Source of the DNA: Rhizobium oryziradicis
GTDB taxonomy: Bacteria > Pseudomonadota > Alphaproteobacteria > Rhizobiales > Rhizobiaceae
Length of the DNA stretch: 64,000 nucleotides
NCBI RefSeq assembly: GCF_001939045.1
Contig: NZ_MKIM01000033.1
Coordinates: 1-64,000 of the forward strand
Direction: 5' to 3'
Part shown: one piece after another, positions 17,469-25,842 of the stretch
How the letters are laid out: the number at the start of each line of letters is the position of its first letter
Position numbering within the stretch: the stretch's first letter is position 1
Made by a program: the position numbers and the translations under genes
The notes under the pieces: model-generated
Told to the model about the DNA's origin: nothing
The model's input: only the letters and a program-made list of their open reading frames with translations
The model's database searches: none

Positions 17469-18216
17469 TCATCAAACTTCTCTGATGGGCTAAGCGATAC
17501 CGGGATAAGCTGCCTTGTATATGGATTTTCATTGCCGCTTTGGCGGCAGATTCGTCGCCATTTGTCACCGCCTCGACAATGGCTTCATGCTCTTTGTGAA
17601 TCTGCAGAAGATAATTGCGCTGAGATGCAGGTTCAGCACCTTGTGCCAGCGCCGAGCGCGGAATCAAATTCTGGCCAATCATCACCAAAATCTCAGCAAA
17701 ACGGGGATTGCTTGTTGCACGAGCAATCGCCAGATGCAGTGCAAAATCGGCCTCAGCCGTCGGCTTTCCCGCCTCGAGAAGGATGAGGAAATCGCGGTGG
17801 CGTTCCCAGATTGCGCCTTCCTGCTGGGGTGAGCGACGCAAGGCGGCAAGCCCCGCAGCTTCTACCTCAACGGCCAAGCGCAATTCAAGAAGCTCCAGCA
17901 CCGAGGACATATGATCTCGGTTAAAATCTTGAAAAGGAAGAGAAACTGGAACGGGAGGTGACAGCACGAAAACGCCAGCGCCCTGGCGCGGCTCCACCAG
18001 TCCGTCGGATTTCAAGGCAGCAATTGCCTCGCGGACCACAGTGCGGCTGACCGCATAGCGCGCCGTCATCTGTGCTTCGCTCGGCAGGCGATCACCTTTT
18101 TGAAATTCGCCAGCGACAATTGCGGCTCTCAGCTTTTCCACCAATTGGGTGACGAGTGTTGCCTTGCCGCCCTGCTCTGGGGTGTGCTGTTTTGTTTCGC
18201 TTATCAATAATTCCAT
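17461..18216 (-). CDS. FadR-type GntR transcriptional regulator of the uronate locus
   Basis: A 251-residue regulator with an N-terminal GntR winged helix (LVTQLVEKLRAAIVAGEFQ, GDRLPSEAQMTARYAVSRTV, then VREAIAALKSDGLVEPRQG) and a C-terminal all-helical FCD domain with His and Asp metal or ligand positions (LALHLAIARATSNPRF, HKEHEAIVEAV). The likely role is repression of uxuA, kdgD and udh until a uronate-derived acid binds. The start is uncertain: the ATG at 18216 has GGGA too close, and the frame is open to a GTG at 18291 with no good ribosome-binding site. Copies of the 15-bp operator flank the gene on both sides. Confidence 0.85.
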   Translation of the reverse strand: MELLISETKQHTPEQGGKATLVTQLVEKLRAAIVAGEFQKGDRLPSEAQMTARYAVSRTVVREAIAALKSDGLVEPRQGAGVFVLSPPVPVSLPFQDFNRDHMSSVLELLELRLAVEVEAAGLAALRRSPQQEGAIWERHRDFLILLEAGKPTAEADFALHLAIARATSNPRFAEILVMIGQNLIPRSALAQGAEPASQRNYLLQIHKEHEAIVEAVTNGDESAAKAAMKIHIQGSLSRYRLAHQRSLMNL

Positions 18217-18293
18217 TCCCTTTGCCTTGCGTGGCAACAATGTGCGGGCAACAATCTCACAGCTTTCACGCGACTTCAAGAGAATTGCCACAA

Positions 18294-18308
18294 ACTCATA
18301 TGATAGGT
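18294..18308. promoter_or_regulatory. Copy of the uronate-regulon operator between gntR and udh
   Basis: ACTCATA-T-GATAGGT matches the left arm of the 9952 site exactly and 5 of 7 right-arm bases. It lies in the divergent gap and can serve both gntR and udh. Confidence 0.5.
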
Positions 18309-18380
18309 TGTCGTATAGCCTTGCTTGGTTTAAGGTTCTGCTATGACATTTTCATCGAAACCGCGCATCGGGAGACTTCC

Positions 18381-19178
18381 GTGCATCGACTCTTGATTAC
18401 CGGCGCAGCTGGCGGCATTGGCCAGATCATGCGCCGGAAGCTGGCTCCTTTGGCCAAAATATTACGCCTTTCCGACATCTCAGACATGGGGGTCGCTGCT
18501 GAGAATGAAGAGCTTGTAATCTGCGATCTGGGTGACAAGCACGCGGTGATGGAATTGTTGCGCGACTGCGACGCTATTGTTCACCTCGGTGGCATGTCTG
18601 GCGAGGCACCTTATTCGCAGATATTGAACGCCAATATTACCGGCAGTCTCAATCTTTTCGAAGCGGCCCGCGCCCATGGGATGCCGCGAATTCTGCTCGC
18701 CAGTTCGCAGCACACTGTTGGCTTTTATCGGCAGGATGATTATCTCGAGACCAGCGCACCGATGCGCCCGGATGGCCTTTATGGTCTGTCGAAATGCTTT
18801 TCGGAGCTCATGGCGCAGATGTATTTCGATAAATTCGGTCAGGAGACGGCCATTGTGCGGATCGGCTCCTGTTTTGAAACACCGCGAGACCATCGCATGC
18901 TTGCGACCTGGCTCTCCTTTGACGATTTTGTCTCGCTGACTGAGCGCGTGTTTTCGGTGCCAAAGCTCGGTTGTCCGATTATCTGGGGTGTTTCAAACAA
19001 TGATACGCTATGGTGGGACAATAAATCTGCCAATTTCCTGGGTTGGAAGCCAAAGGACAATTCGGGCGATTATCGCGCGTCTATTCTAGCGAATGTTCCC
19101 AGACCTGATCCCGGCAGTGTCAGCGCCCTTTTCCAAGGTGGCGACTTCACGCAAAAGCCGATTGTGCACGATCTGTAG
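18381..19178 (+). CDS. udh: Uronate dehydrogenase
   Basis: A 265-residue short-chain dehydrogenase that oxidises D-galacturonate or D-glucuronate to the aldarolactone with NAD+, the entry step of the oxidative uronate pathway. The length equals that of the Agrobacterium enzyme and long stretches match what I know of it: LLITGAAGGIGQ (nucleotide loop), Asp32 for NAD specificity, LASSQHTVGFY, catalytic Tyr134 and Lys138 in YGLSKCF, MYFDKFGQETAIVRIGSC and LGWKPKDN. The GTG at 18381 is chosen because GGAG lies 6 bases upstream and it places the glycine loop at the very N terminus; upstream extension to 18156 overlaps gntR. Confidence 0.95.
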   Translation: MHRLLITGAAGGIGQIMRRKLAPLAKILRLSDISDMGVAAENEELVICDLGDKHAVMELLRDCDAIVHLGGMSGEAPYSQILNANITGSLNLFEAARAHGMPRILLASSQHTVGFYRQDDYLETSAPMRPDGLYGLSKCFSELMAQMYFDKFGQETAIVRIGSCFETPRDHRMLATWLSFDDFVSLTERVFSVPKLGCPIIWGVSNNDTLWWDNKSANFLGWKPKDNSGDYRASILANVPRPDPGSVSALFQGGDFTQKPIVHDL

Positions 19179-19432
19179 ACGAGGACTGGTCCGACTTGGT
19201 AAAGTGTTGCCAGTTTTGTGCTTTGCCCGCGTCGCGGAAGGCAGAAGCGACTGTCTGGACATGCCCATAAAAAATGGAGAGGGCACGCCTGATCTTTGAT
19301 AGGGGTTAGCACAAGAGGCCAGACAATGCCATCTCGCCACGAGTTGGCGCTTCGTGCAGCGCAAACGTTTGGAAAATCTCAGAATCCGCATCCCTATCGG
19401 GCTGAGAAATGGTCGTCATGCCGCAACGTTAT
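19179..19432. other. Convergent gap, nothing identified
   Basis: No gene or RNA could be supported between udh and the long inverted repeat at 19433. Confidence 0.4.
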
Positions 19433-19487
19433 CCCGAGCCTAGAGTCTGTCTGGTTCAATGTGAACCTGACAGACTCCAGGCTCGGG
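19433..19487 (+). terminator. Long imperfect hairpin between udh and the inositol-monophosphatase gene
   Basis: CCCGAGCC and GGCTCGGG form the base. Further in, AGTCTGTC pairs with GACAGACT and GGTTCA with TGAACC around an ATG loop. The plus-strand side ends in GGGTTTTAT, so it can terminate udh transcripts. The AGTCTGTC...GACAGACT part recurs in the hairpins at 34179, 45726 and 53151, which marks a dispersed repeat. Confidence 0.6.
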
Positions 19488-19519
19488 TTTTATGAAATGT
19501 GGGATTGCGGCGCGCAAGG

Positions 19520-20323
19520 TTACGATCTGTGCAACAAGAGGGTCTTGAGCCATTCATGAACAGGCGGGGCGGCGGCCAGCAGAGAGCCGCCTTCTGTTGG
19601 TGTGGTGCCAACGAGGGATGTGACGCGCGCGCCGGTTTCTTCGGCTATGAGTTTGCCTGCGGCATAATCATAGTAGCTCAGGCCATCTTCGAAATAACCG
19701 TCAAGGCGACCGGCGGCGAGATAGGCGAGGTCGAGCGCTGCGGAGCCAAGGCGACGAATGCCAGCAGTGTCATTTGTTGCCTGGTCCAAAGCCCGAAAGA
19801 AGGCGTCTCGGCTGATGGCCTTCAATTGTCCGCGAACCGGCATGGACATGGAGATGATGGCGTCTTCGGGCTGTTTTGGCTGAATTTTCGCCAAGCGCGT
19901 GCCATTCAGCGCTGCACCTTTGCCACGCACGGCGGTGAACATGTCTTTGCGCAACGGATCATAGACAATGCCGAGGATTTCACCTGCGTCATCGCAGAGC
20001 GCGATGCTGACAGCAAAATACGGAATGCCCCAGATGAAATTGCTGGTGCCGTCCAGCGGATCGACGACCCATCTTTGTGCGGCATCGGCCCTCTTTACGC
20101 CGGTTTCCTCGCCTAAGAAACCGTAATCGGTTCCGGCTTTTGCAAGCACAGATGCAATTGCCGTTTCGGCTGCGATATCAGCCTTGGATGCATAATCACC
20201 AAGCGCCTTGCGCTGCACAGCGTCTCTTGGCATCTGGCCGAAATGAGCCAGCAATTCCTCGCCGCCAGCAAGGGCCGCTGCGCGGGCAATGTCCATCAGA
20301 TCATCAAGTGGCAGGTCTGTCAT
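19520..20323 (-). CDS. Inositol monophosphatase family protein (module 1)
   Basis: A 267-residue Mg2+-dependent phosphatase of the IMPase/FBPase superfamily. The metal site is intact: Asp49 in SKADIAAE, Glu72-Glu73 in GEET and DPLDGT (88-93). The C-terminal motif normally written WDxAAG is YDYAAG, so the Trp is replaced by Tyr. It starts three bases after the stop of the ATPase gene and is the last gene of a four-gene minus-strand operon (binding protein, permease, ATPase, phosphatase). It probably dephosphorylates the imported ligand or a product of it. Confidence 0.88.
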   Translation of the reverse strand: MTDLPLDDLMDIARAAALAGGEELLAHFGQMPRDAVQRKALGDYASKADIAAETAIASVLAKAGTDYGFLGEETGVKRADAAQRWVVDPLDGTSNFIWGIPYFAVSIALCDDAGEILGIVYDPLRKDMFTAVRGKGAALNGTRLAKIQPKQPEDAIISMSMPVRGQLKAISRDAFFRALDQATNDTAGIRRLGSAALDLAYLAAGRLDGYFEDGLSYYDYAAGKLIAEETGARVTSLVGTTPTEGGSLLAAAPPVHEWLKTLLLHRS

Positions 20324-20326
20324 GGT

Positions 20327-21424
20327 TTATGCCCCGGTTGGAAGATAGGTAAAACGCTCAAAAGCGACGCCAACGGGCGTGCCGAGATCGAGTGCATTAC
20401 GGGTTTCGATTGAAATCAGTGGGCCATTCTGCAGTCGCAGGCCGTGCGTCCAGGCCTTGCCCATATAGCGTCGATCTTCGACCACAGCATTGAACAGGCC
20501 GTGGCCGCATTCTCGAACAATGACCTGCTCGGGTCGCACCATCAGTGTGGCGGGGCCGGAGCGGTTTTCATCGGCAAGAGGCAGCCTTGGTCCATCCGAG
20601 AGGAGAAACCCTTCGCCATCAAATGTGCCATCAAGGAAGTTGGCACTGCCGACAAATTCGGCAACAAAGCGGTTGGCTGGTCTTGAATAGATCGTCTCTG
20701 GATCGGCGAGATGTTGCACCAAGCCGTGTTGCATCACGGCGATCCGATCCGACATTTCCAAGGCTTCTTCCTGATCGTGCGTGACATAGATTGCTGTCAG
20801 GCCGAGCCGCTTTTGCAGGGTCCGCAATTCGTGACGGAGGGAAACGCGCAGGCGGGCATCGAGATTGGACATGGGCTCGTCCATCAAAAGCAGAGGCGGA
20901 TCAATAACGAGGGCGCGGGCCAGCGCAATGCGCTGTTGCATGCCACCGCTCATCTCCGAAGGATAGCGCGTTTCTACGCCATGCAGCTCCACTTGTGCCA
21001 GCGCAGCGCGCACTCTTTCCGTGATGTCGCTTTTGGCAACCTTGCGCAGTTTCAGGCCATAGGCGACATTGTCGAACACCGTCTGGTTTGGCCAAAGTGC
21101 ATAGTTTTGAAAGACAAAGCCGATGTTTCTGTTCCAGGCGGGAATGGTGGTCACGTCCGCGCCATTAAACAGGATGCGGCCGTGATTGATGGGGTGAAAA
21201 CCGGCGACGGCGCGCAAAAGTGTGGTTTTGCCGCAGCCGGACGGCCCAAGCAGGGTGAAAAATTCACCGGGGCGGATCGTGAAGCTGACATCCTTGAGCA
21301 CGGCATTGCTGCCGAAGCTCTTGGAGACACTGTCGATCACGACTTCGCAGCCTCGGGGCTCAGCTCCGGTTTCAGCTTGTTTTGAAAGAGTTTCAACCAC
21401 CGGATTTTCCTTGGGTTTGGCCAT
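20327..21424 (-). CDS. ABC transporter ATP-binding protein, Fe3+/sugar-phosphate type (module 1)
   Basis: A 365-residue ATPase with Walker A GPSGCGKTT, Q-loop QNYALWPNQTV, signature MSGGMQQRIALARAL, Walker B LLLMDEPMSNLD and switch His in YVTHDQEEAL. A TOBE-like C-terminal domain follows. The N terminus carries about 28 extra polar residues before the first strand. The ATG at 21424 overlaps the permease gene by 32 bp and has a weak ribosome-binding site, so translation may be coupled. The type resembles FbpC/AfuC-class proteins, whose transporters carry Fe3+ or phosphorylated sugars. Confidence 0.9.
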   Translation of the reverse strand: MAKPKENPVVETLSKQAETGAEPRGCEVVIDSVSKSFGSNAVLKDVSFTIRPGEFFTLLGPSGCGKTTLLRAVAGFHPINHGRILFNGADVTTIPAWNRNIGFVFQNYALWPNQTVFDNVAYGLKLRKVAKSDITERVRAALAQVELHGVETRYPSEMSGGMQQRIALARALVIDPPLLLMDEPMSNLDARLRVSLRHELRTLQKRLGLTAIYVTHDQEEALEMSDRIAVMQHGLVQHLADPETIYSRPANRFVAEFVGSANFLDGTFDGEGFLLSDGPRLPLADENRSGPATLMVRPEQVIVRECGHGLFNAVVEDRRYMGKAWTHGLRLQNGPLISIETRNALDLGTPVGVAFERFTYLPTGA

Positions 21425-23399
21425 AGCGAACGATGAAATAAAGCGGGATGTAGATGATCAGCATCAGCAGAATGGTTTGCGCCGCGGAAACGCCGAAATC
21501 GGCATCAACCAGTGTGTTTTCGAAGATCACTGCAGTCATCGGCTTCCACGGCGGGCGATAGAGAACGATGGTCGAGGAAAGCTCGGTCACGATATGCAAA
21601 AACGTCAGTGTCGCACCCGTTACAGCGCCTGCGAGAACCAGAGGGGCTGTGATGCTGATAAACACCCGCATCGGCCGCGCCCCGAGGCTGATTGCGGCCT
21701 CCTCGAGTGCTGGGTGCACGCGGCGTAAGGCTGCCTCGGACGCTTTAACAGTAAAGGGCAGATTGCGGATCAGATAGGCCAGCGCCAGAATGAACCATGT
21801 GCCAGTCAGCTGCAGTGGTGCCTTGTTGAACATCATGATGAGGCCGATACCCAGAACGGTGCCGGGAATAACATAGGGCATCATCACCGTCAGGCTGAGA
21901 ATGGGCGCAATGATCCTGTATCGCTTGCGGATAATGACATAGGCGATGCCAAGTCCGAGTGCGGTTGCGCAAAACGTGCCGGCAATGCCGAGTGAGAGGG
22001 TGACCCAGGCAGCGCCTAAGCCGGTTTTGAACATGGTCGTGTAATTGGCGAGCGTAAAGATTGCCCGCGGCAGCCCAACTTTCCACTCGAGGAAGCTGGA
22101 GACGAGCACGGTCAGATGAGGAGTGAAGGCCATGAGCAGCGCCAGCCCCACAGCCAGCAAGATCAGGGCGTGTCCAATTGGTGATAGTGGCTTTTTGTCC
22201 AGACTGCGCGACGAGACAACGGCGAAGCCACGCCGCGCGAGATAGATCTGCTGTGCCATCAAAAACAGGCTGGAAATGCCGATCAGCACGACAGAGCCGG
22301 TGGCCGCCAGCGCTGGATTGCGGCCCGCTTCGCTGAGAAACGATGTGTAGATGAGCACGGGCAGCGCGTTGACATCAAGGCCGATGATGCGTGGGGTTCC
22401 GAAGTCGGACAGGGCGGCCATGGTCGCGAGATAAAGGCCGGTGATGATGCCAGGAAGCGCCAAAGGAATTTCAATCGAGAAACGGACGCGGGAGGGAGCG
22501 GCACCCAGACTTTCGGCCGCTTCAATATGGCCGGCATCAAGGCTGCGAAATGAGCTGTGGCTGAGCAGGAAAATGATCGGGAAGACCAGCCAGGTGATGA
22601 CCCATATCACGCCATGCAGACCGACAATCGACATGTTGTAGCCGAGATAGGTGGTTATGACACCGTTGCGGCCCAAGAGCAGACGCCAGGCATAGGCCCC
22701 CAGAAACGGCGGCGACACAGAGGCCATGGTGATCAGAAATACGATTGCAGTGCTGCCAGCGACTTGATAGCGGGCGAGACAATAGGCAAGCGATACGCCA
22801 ATCACGGCGGCAAGCGCGGTTGATGTCAGGGCAATAATCAGGCTGTTGACGGTTGCCGAGAGCGTCTCGGACCGCGTGAAGAAGTCGAGATAGTGAACAG
22901 CAGACAGCGACAGCGCCGAATTTTCGAAGGTGACGTAGGCATTGGCGGCGTGCGACAGCACCACCGAAGTGTCCGCCTGCTGTTTGATGTCGAGAATGGC
23001 AGGGGCGGAGTTGGCGAAGAGGCTGCGCGGTGCTTGCTGAGACAGGGTGAAGCGGGTTTGCCCGATGGTGAGTTCAACGCTGCCGTTTTCATTCCTGCGA
23101 CCTGAAAGGTTTTGTGGACTGCTCAAAAGCAGGGTTTGCGCGTCCTTGGTCTCGATCGTCAGGTCTTGGGCGGACGTGAGTGCGACATCAAGCTGACCGT
23201 TGCGTGCTTTAACACTGTAGCGGCTGGTCATTTCCGGGACGGACTGAAGGCCGTCCCGGTTGTGCAGCATCGTGAAGCGGCCTCCTTCTTCAAGGAGCGA
23301 AGCCGCCATCAGCCGGAGTTGCGGGACGATAATCGTCAAGCCGCAAAGCAGAAGCGCGACGATTGAGAAGAGAAGCCAATTGTCGCGCAGTAGCCTCAT
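21393..23399 (-). CDS. Fused two-domain ABC permease with a large soluble insert (module 1)
   Basis: A 668-residue inner-membrane protein carrying two permease domains in one chain, as in FbpB/AfuB-type transporters. Each domain has its ATPase-docking loop: HIEAAESLGAAPSRVRFSI in the first and ALEEAAISLGARPMRVFISI in the second. Between the first helix (about residues 11-33) and the next (about 180) lies a hydrophilic, beta-rich segment of about 140 residues, presumably periplasmic. The start codon overlaps the binding-protein stop by four bases (ATGA). Confidence 0.9.
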   Translation of the reverse strand: MRLLRDNWLLFSIVALLLCGLTIIVPQLRLMAASLLEEGGRFTMLHNRDGLQSVPEMTSRYSVKARNGQLDVALTSAQDLTIETKDAQTLLLSSPQNLSGRRNENGSVELTIGQTRFTLSQQAPRSLFANSAPAILDIKQQADTSVVLSHAANAYVTFENSALSLSAVHYLDFFTRSETLSATVNSLIIALTSTALAAVIGVSLAYCLARYQVAGSTAIVFLITMASVSPPFLGAYAWRLLLGRNGVITTYLGYNMSIVGLHGVIWVITWLVFPIIFLLSHSSFRSLDAGHIEAAESLGAAPSRVRFSIEIPLALPGIITGLYLATMAALSDFGTPRIIGLDVNALPVLIYTSFLSEAGRNPALAATGSVVLIGISSLFLMAQQIYLARRGFAVVSSRSLDKKPLSPIGHALILLAVGLALLMAFTPHLTVLVSSFLEWKVGLPRAIFTLANYTTMFKTGLGAAWVTLSLGIAGTFCATALGLGIAYVIIRKRYRIIAPILSLTVMMPYVIPGTVLGIGLIMMFNKAPLQLTGTWFILALAYLIRNLPFTVKASEAALRRVHPALEEAAISLGARPMRVFISITAPLVLAGAVTGATLTFLHIVTELSSTIVLYRPPWKPMTAVIFENTLVDADFGVSAAQTILLMLIIYIPLYFIVRYGQTQGKSGG

Positions 23400-24355
23400 T
23401 TGCTGCGAACTTCCTGAAAGCGGGCGACCACGACAGCGCGCGGATCCATGGCTGACACAATATTCAGCGAGGCAATGTCGGGAAGGGCGGCAGGCGGAGG
23501 CGTGTCCTTGCGTGCCGAACGGCGCACGGTGGCATCACGTACGATTTCATGGGCAGCCTTGGTACCAAGGAAGTCGATGAAGCTCTTGGCTTCGGTGAGA
23601 TGCTGCGCCCCCTTGACGATTGCCTGGGCATCGATCTGGCCCGTGACAGCATCGGTTGGATAGACGATTGCGATTGGCAAACCCTGAGCTTTCCACTTGG
23701 CACCAAGATCCTCGTTGATCCAGCCCACGGCGGCTTCGCCGTCACGCACGGCATTGAAGGCATCGTCTGAACCGGGTGCGATGCGTGCGGATTTCGCGAG
23801 CTTGCCAATGAAATCCCAACCGAAATCGCCAGCCAAAGCCGATAGAATTGTGTAGCCGGTGCCGGATTTGGCCGGATCTGGAATGATCAACCCGCCCGCT
23901 TTGGCGAAATCTGGCGATAGCAGGTCTTTTTGCGTCTTCGGCATGGAAGCGGCATCGATCCGCTTGGTGCTGACAATCAAAGGCTGGAGAAGAACCGTAA
24001 AGGGATGCCAGACATGATTGGGATCGACGGTCACCATATCGGCATCAGACGGGCTTTGATAGGCTTGAAACAGCGCTGCGTTTTCCTCAAAGGTCTGGGT
24101 TGGGCCGCCCCACATGACGTCTGCCGATGCATTGCCAGCCTCGGCGCGAATGCGCTCGACAATCTCGCCCGTGCCGCCGCGCACAATCGTGACCTTCACG
24201 TCCGGATGGGCTTTGGCAAATGCCTCCAGAATGGGCGCGGAGGTCGTTTCGCCATGGGCGGTATAGACCACCAGTTCGCCGGCATTGGCGATGCCGAGAA
24301 GTGATGCTGACGCCAATGCGCCCGCCAGTATTCGCCGCAAGGTCCATTTCAGCAT
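23396..24355 (-). CDS. ABC transporter periplasmic binding protein (module 1)
   Basis: A 319-residue binding protein of the Fe3+/AfuA-like class. The signal peptide MLKWTLRRILAGALASASLL ends near ANAG at residue 26. The mature part starts LVVYTAHGETT and includes SADVMWGGPTQTFEE and IIPDPAKSGTGYTILSALAG, the latter being the common interdomain segment of this class. The tyrosine pair that usually binds Fe3+ near the C terminus is not evident, which fits an organic ligand better than iron. It is the first gene of the minus-strand operon and divergent from the ROK gene. Confidence 0.88.
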   Translation of the reverse strand: MLKWTLRRILAGALASASLLGIANAGELVVYTAHGETTSAPILEAFAKAHPDVKVTIVRGGTGEIVERIRAEAGNASADVMWGGPTQTFEENAALFQAYQSPSDADMVTVDPNHVWHPFTVLLQPLIVSTKRIDAASMPKTQKDLLSPDFAKAGGLIIPDPAKSGTGYTILSALAGDFGWDFIGKLAKSARIAPGSDDAFNAVRDGEAAVGWINEDLGAKWKAQGLPIAIVYPTDAVTGQIDAQAIVKGAQHLTEAKSFIDFLGTKAAHEIVRDATVRRSARKDTPPPAALPDIASLNIVSAMDPRAVVVARFQEVRSK

Positions 24356-24561
24356 GTCAGTTCCCTTTCAAGTTAACGATGAGGAAGGCCGCCAATTAAT
24401 TCCATTAAGAGGATTAAAAATCAAGTGGCGGTTTGGGCCAATAGACCTAATATATTGCAGTTATGTGACGAAAATGATCTTCCGTGCTTTTTATTGCTTG
24501 CTTGACGGGTGATTTTTCGCCTGATAAAATCCTGTGAATAGAATAAATATGAGCGATTTTC
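24356..24561. promoter_or_regulatory. Divergent promoter region of module 1 and the ROK gene
   Basis: An AT-rich stretch of about 200 bases separates the divergent starts of the binding-protein gene and the ROK regulator, with TATATTGCAG near 24450 and TAGAATAAATATG just before the ROK start. Promoters in both directions are expected, but no single operator is clear. Confidence 0.4.
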
Positions 24562-25812
24562 ATGACCCTTATGGGCAACAATCACACCTATTCGGGCCGA
24601 TATAACCGGCGTCTCGTTTTTGATCTTATCCGCTCAGGAGAGGCGGTAAGCCGGCGGAGCCTTGTTGATGCCACGGGATTGAAGCCCCAGACGATGTCCA
24701 ACATCTGCAAGGATTTAATTGATCGGATGCTGGTGGTGGAAACCACCCGGCTTGAGGGTGCGCGCGGCGCACCCCAAAAGGCGTTGCGCATTCGGGCAGA
24801 GGCGGGGTGCAGCCTTGGGGTTCACATTGATCGTGATGGTCTTCTTGGAATCCTCTGTGATCTTTCCGGGCGCGAACTTGGGCGGGAGAGGGCGACCGCT
24901 TCTCTCGCTGACCCCAGAGATACGATCAGTGCGATTGCCGAGATGGCAAAGCGTCTGAGGCTTTTGGCTCCCGATGCTGCGGCTTGGGGCGTCGGGGTTG
25001 CCATGCCGACCCTGCAGGAAGCGGAGTTTGAGCACTCCGTTGGCCCGCCGGGATGGGATGCCTGGAGCCGTCTGCCCGTGGCCGAAGCCATTGAAGAGGC
25101 TTGTGGTCTTCCTGTGATCATTGAAAATGATGCAACAGCAGCAGCCGTTGCCGAATTGAGGATCGGGCGGGCCTGTGGTCTTAGCCACTATATTCATGTG
25201 TTCGTTGGTCATGGTTTGGGTGCCGGGATTATCAATGACGGCATGCCGCTTCAGGGATTTTGGAACAATGCCGGGGAAATCGGCCTTCTGACCTGGCCGT
25301 CCGAGCTGGCATGTGTGGAAGCCGCAGGTCAAACGCCGTTTTCGATTGATGAGCTTGCCGCGATGCTGGGCCGCGAGAGCGGTGAGATTTTCGCACCCGG
25401 CCAGTTGGAGGCTCTCTATAGTCAACGCGATAGCGTGCTGATGCGATGGCTTGATCTTAATGCCCGACGGTTGCGCCTGCTGGTTTCGCTTTTGGAAAAC
25501 ATGCTTGATCCGCAGACCATTGTCGTTGGCGGACATTTTCCGGCCGTTCTGATCGATTCTCTGATTGATAGAGCCTATCCGCTTTTGCCATCTGTGAGCG
25601 CGCGCAGCGAGCGCGAGATGCCGCGCCTGTGCGCGGGCGCACTCGGGCCGGAAGCAGCAGCCCTTGGGGCTGCGATGTTGCCGGTGATTGCCCACGGCAG
25701 CCCGGACTTCCGGCGTCTTTCTTTCATGCGTGGCCGCAGTCAGTCCATTGATTTTGAGAGGCGTTTTGATCGTGTCGCGGGTGCGCCGTCGGACGATGAT
25801 ACGTCACTGTAA
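24562..25812 (+). CDS. ROK family transcriptional regulator
   Basis: A 416-residue protein with an N-terminal MarR-like winged helix (residues about 12-70: NRRLVFDLIRSGEAVSRRS, LKPQTMSNICKDLIDR) joined to a sugar-kinase-like ROK domain with GVAMPT, VIIENDATAAAVAE and VFVGHGLGAGII. The zinc-binding Cys cluster that follows the active site in most ROK proteins is absent, and the phosphate-binding DxGGT element is reduced to GVHIDRDG. It is therefore a sugar-sensing regulator, not a kinase. It leads a three-gene plus-strand unit with Gfo/Idh/MocA and GNAT genes and can also act on the divergent module 1 operon. Confidence 0.85.
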   Translation: MTLMGNNHTYSGRYNRRLVFDLIRSGEAVSRRSLVDATGLKPQTMSNICKDLIDRMLVVETTRLEGARGAPQKALRIRAEAGCSLGVHIDRDGLLGILCDLSGRELGRERATASLADPRDTISAIAEMAKRLRLLAPDAAAWGVGVAMPTLQEAEFEHSVGPPGWDAWSRLPVAEAIEEACGLPVIIENDATAAAVAELRIGRACGLSHYIHVFVGHGLGAGIINDGMPLQGFWNNAGEIGLLTWPSELACVEAAGQTPFSIDELAAMLGRESGEIFAPGQLEALYSQRDSVLMRWLDLNARRLRLLVSLLENMLDPQTIVVGGHFPAVLIDSLIDRAYPLLPSVSARSEREMPRLCAGALGPEAAALGAAMLPVIAHGSPDFRRLSFMRGRSQSIDFERRFDRVAGAPSDDDTSL

Positions 25813-25842
25813 TCCATTAGCCCTTACGAACGGAACTATAGT

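Noticed and set aside
18156..18380. Long N-terminal extension of uronate dehydrogenase
   Set aside because: It overlaps gntR on the other strand and precedes the normal N terminus; the GTG at 18381 has a proper ribosome-binding site and gives the family length.
19520..24355. Ferric iron uptake system
   Set aside because: The permease and ATPase resemble FbpBC, but the binding protein shows no obvious Fe3+ tyrosine pair and a phosphatase gene ends the operon. Iron is kept only as an alternative.
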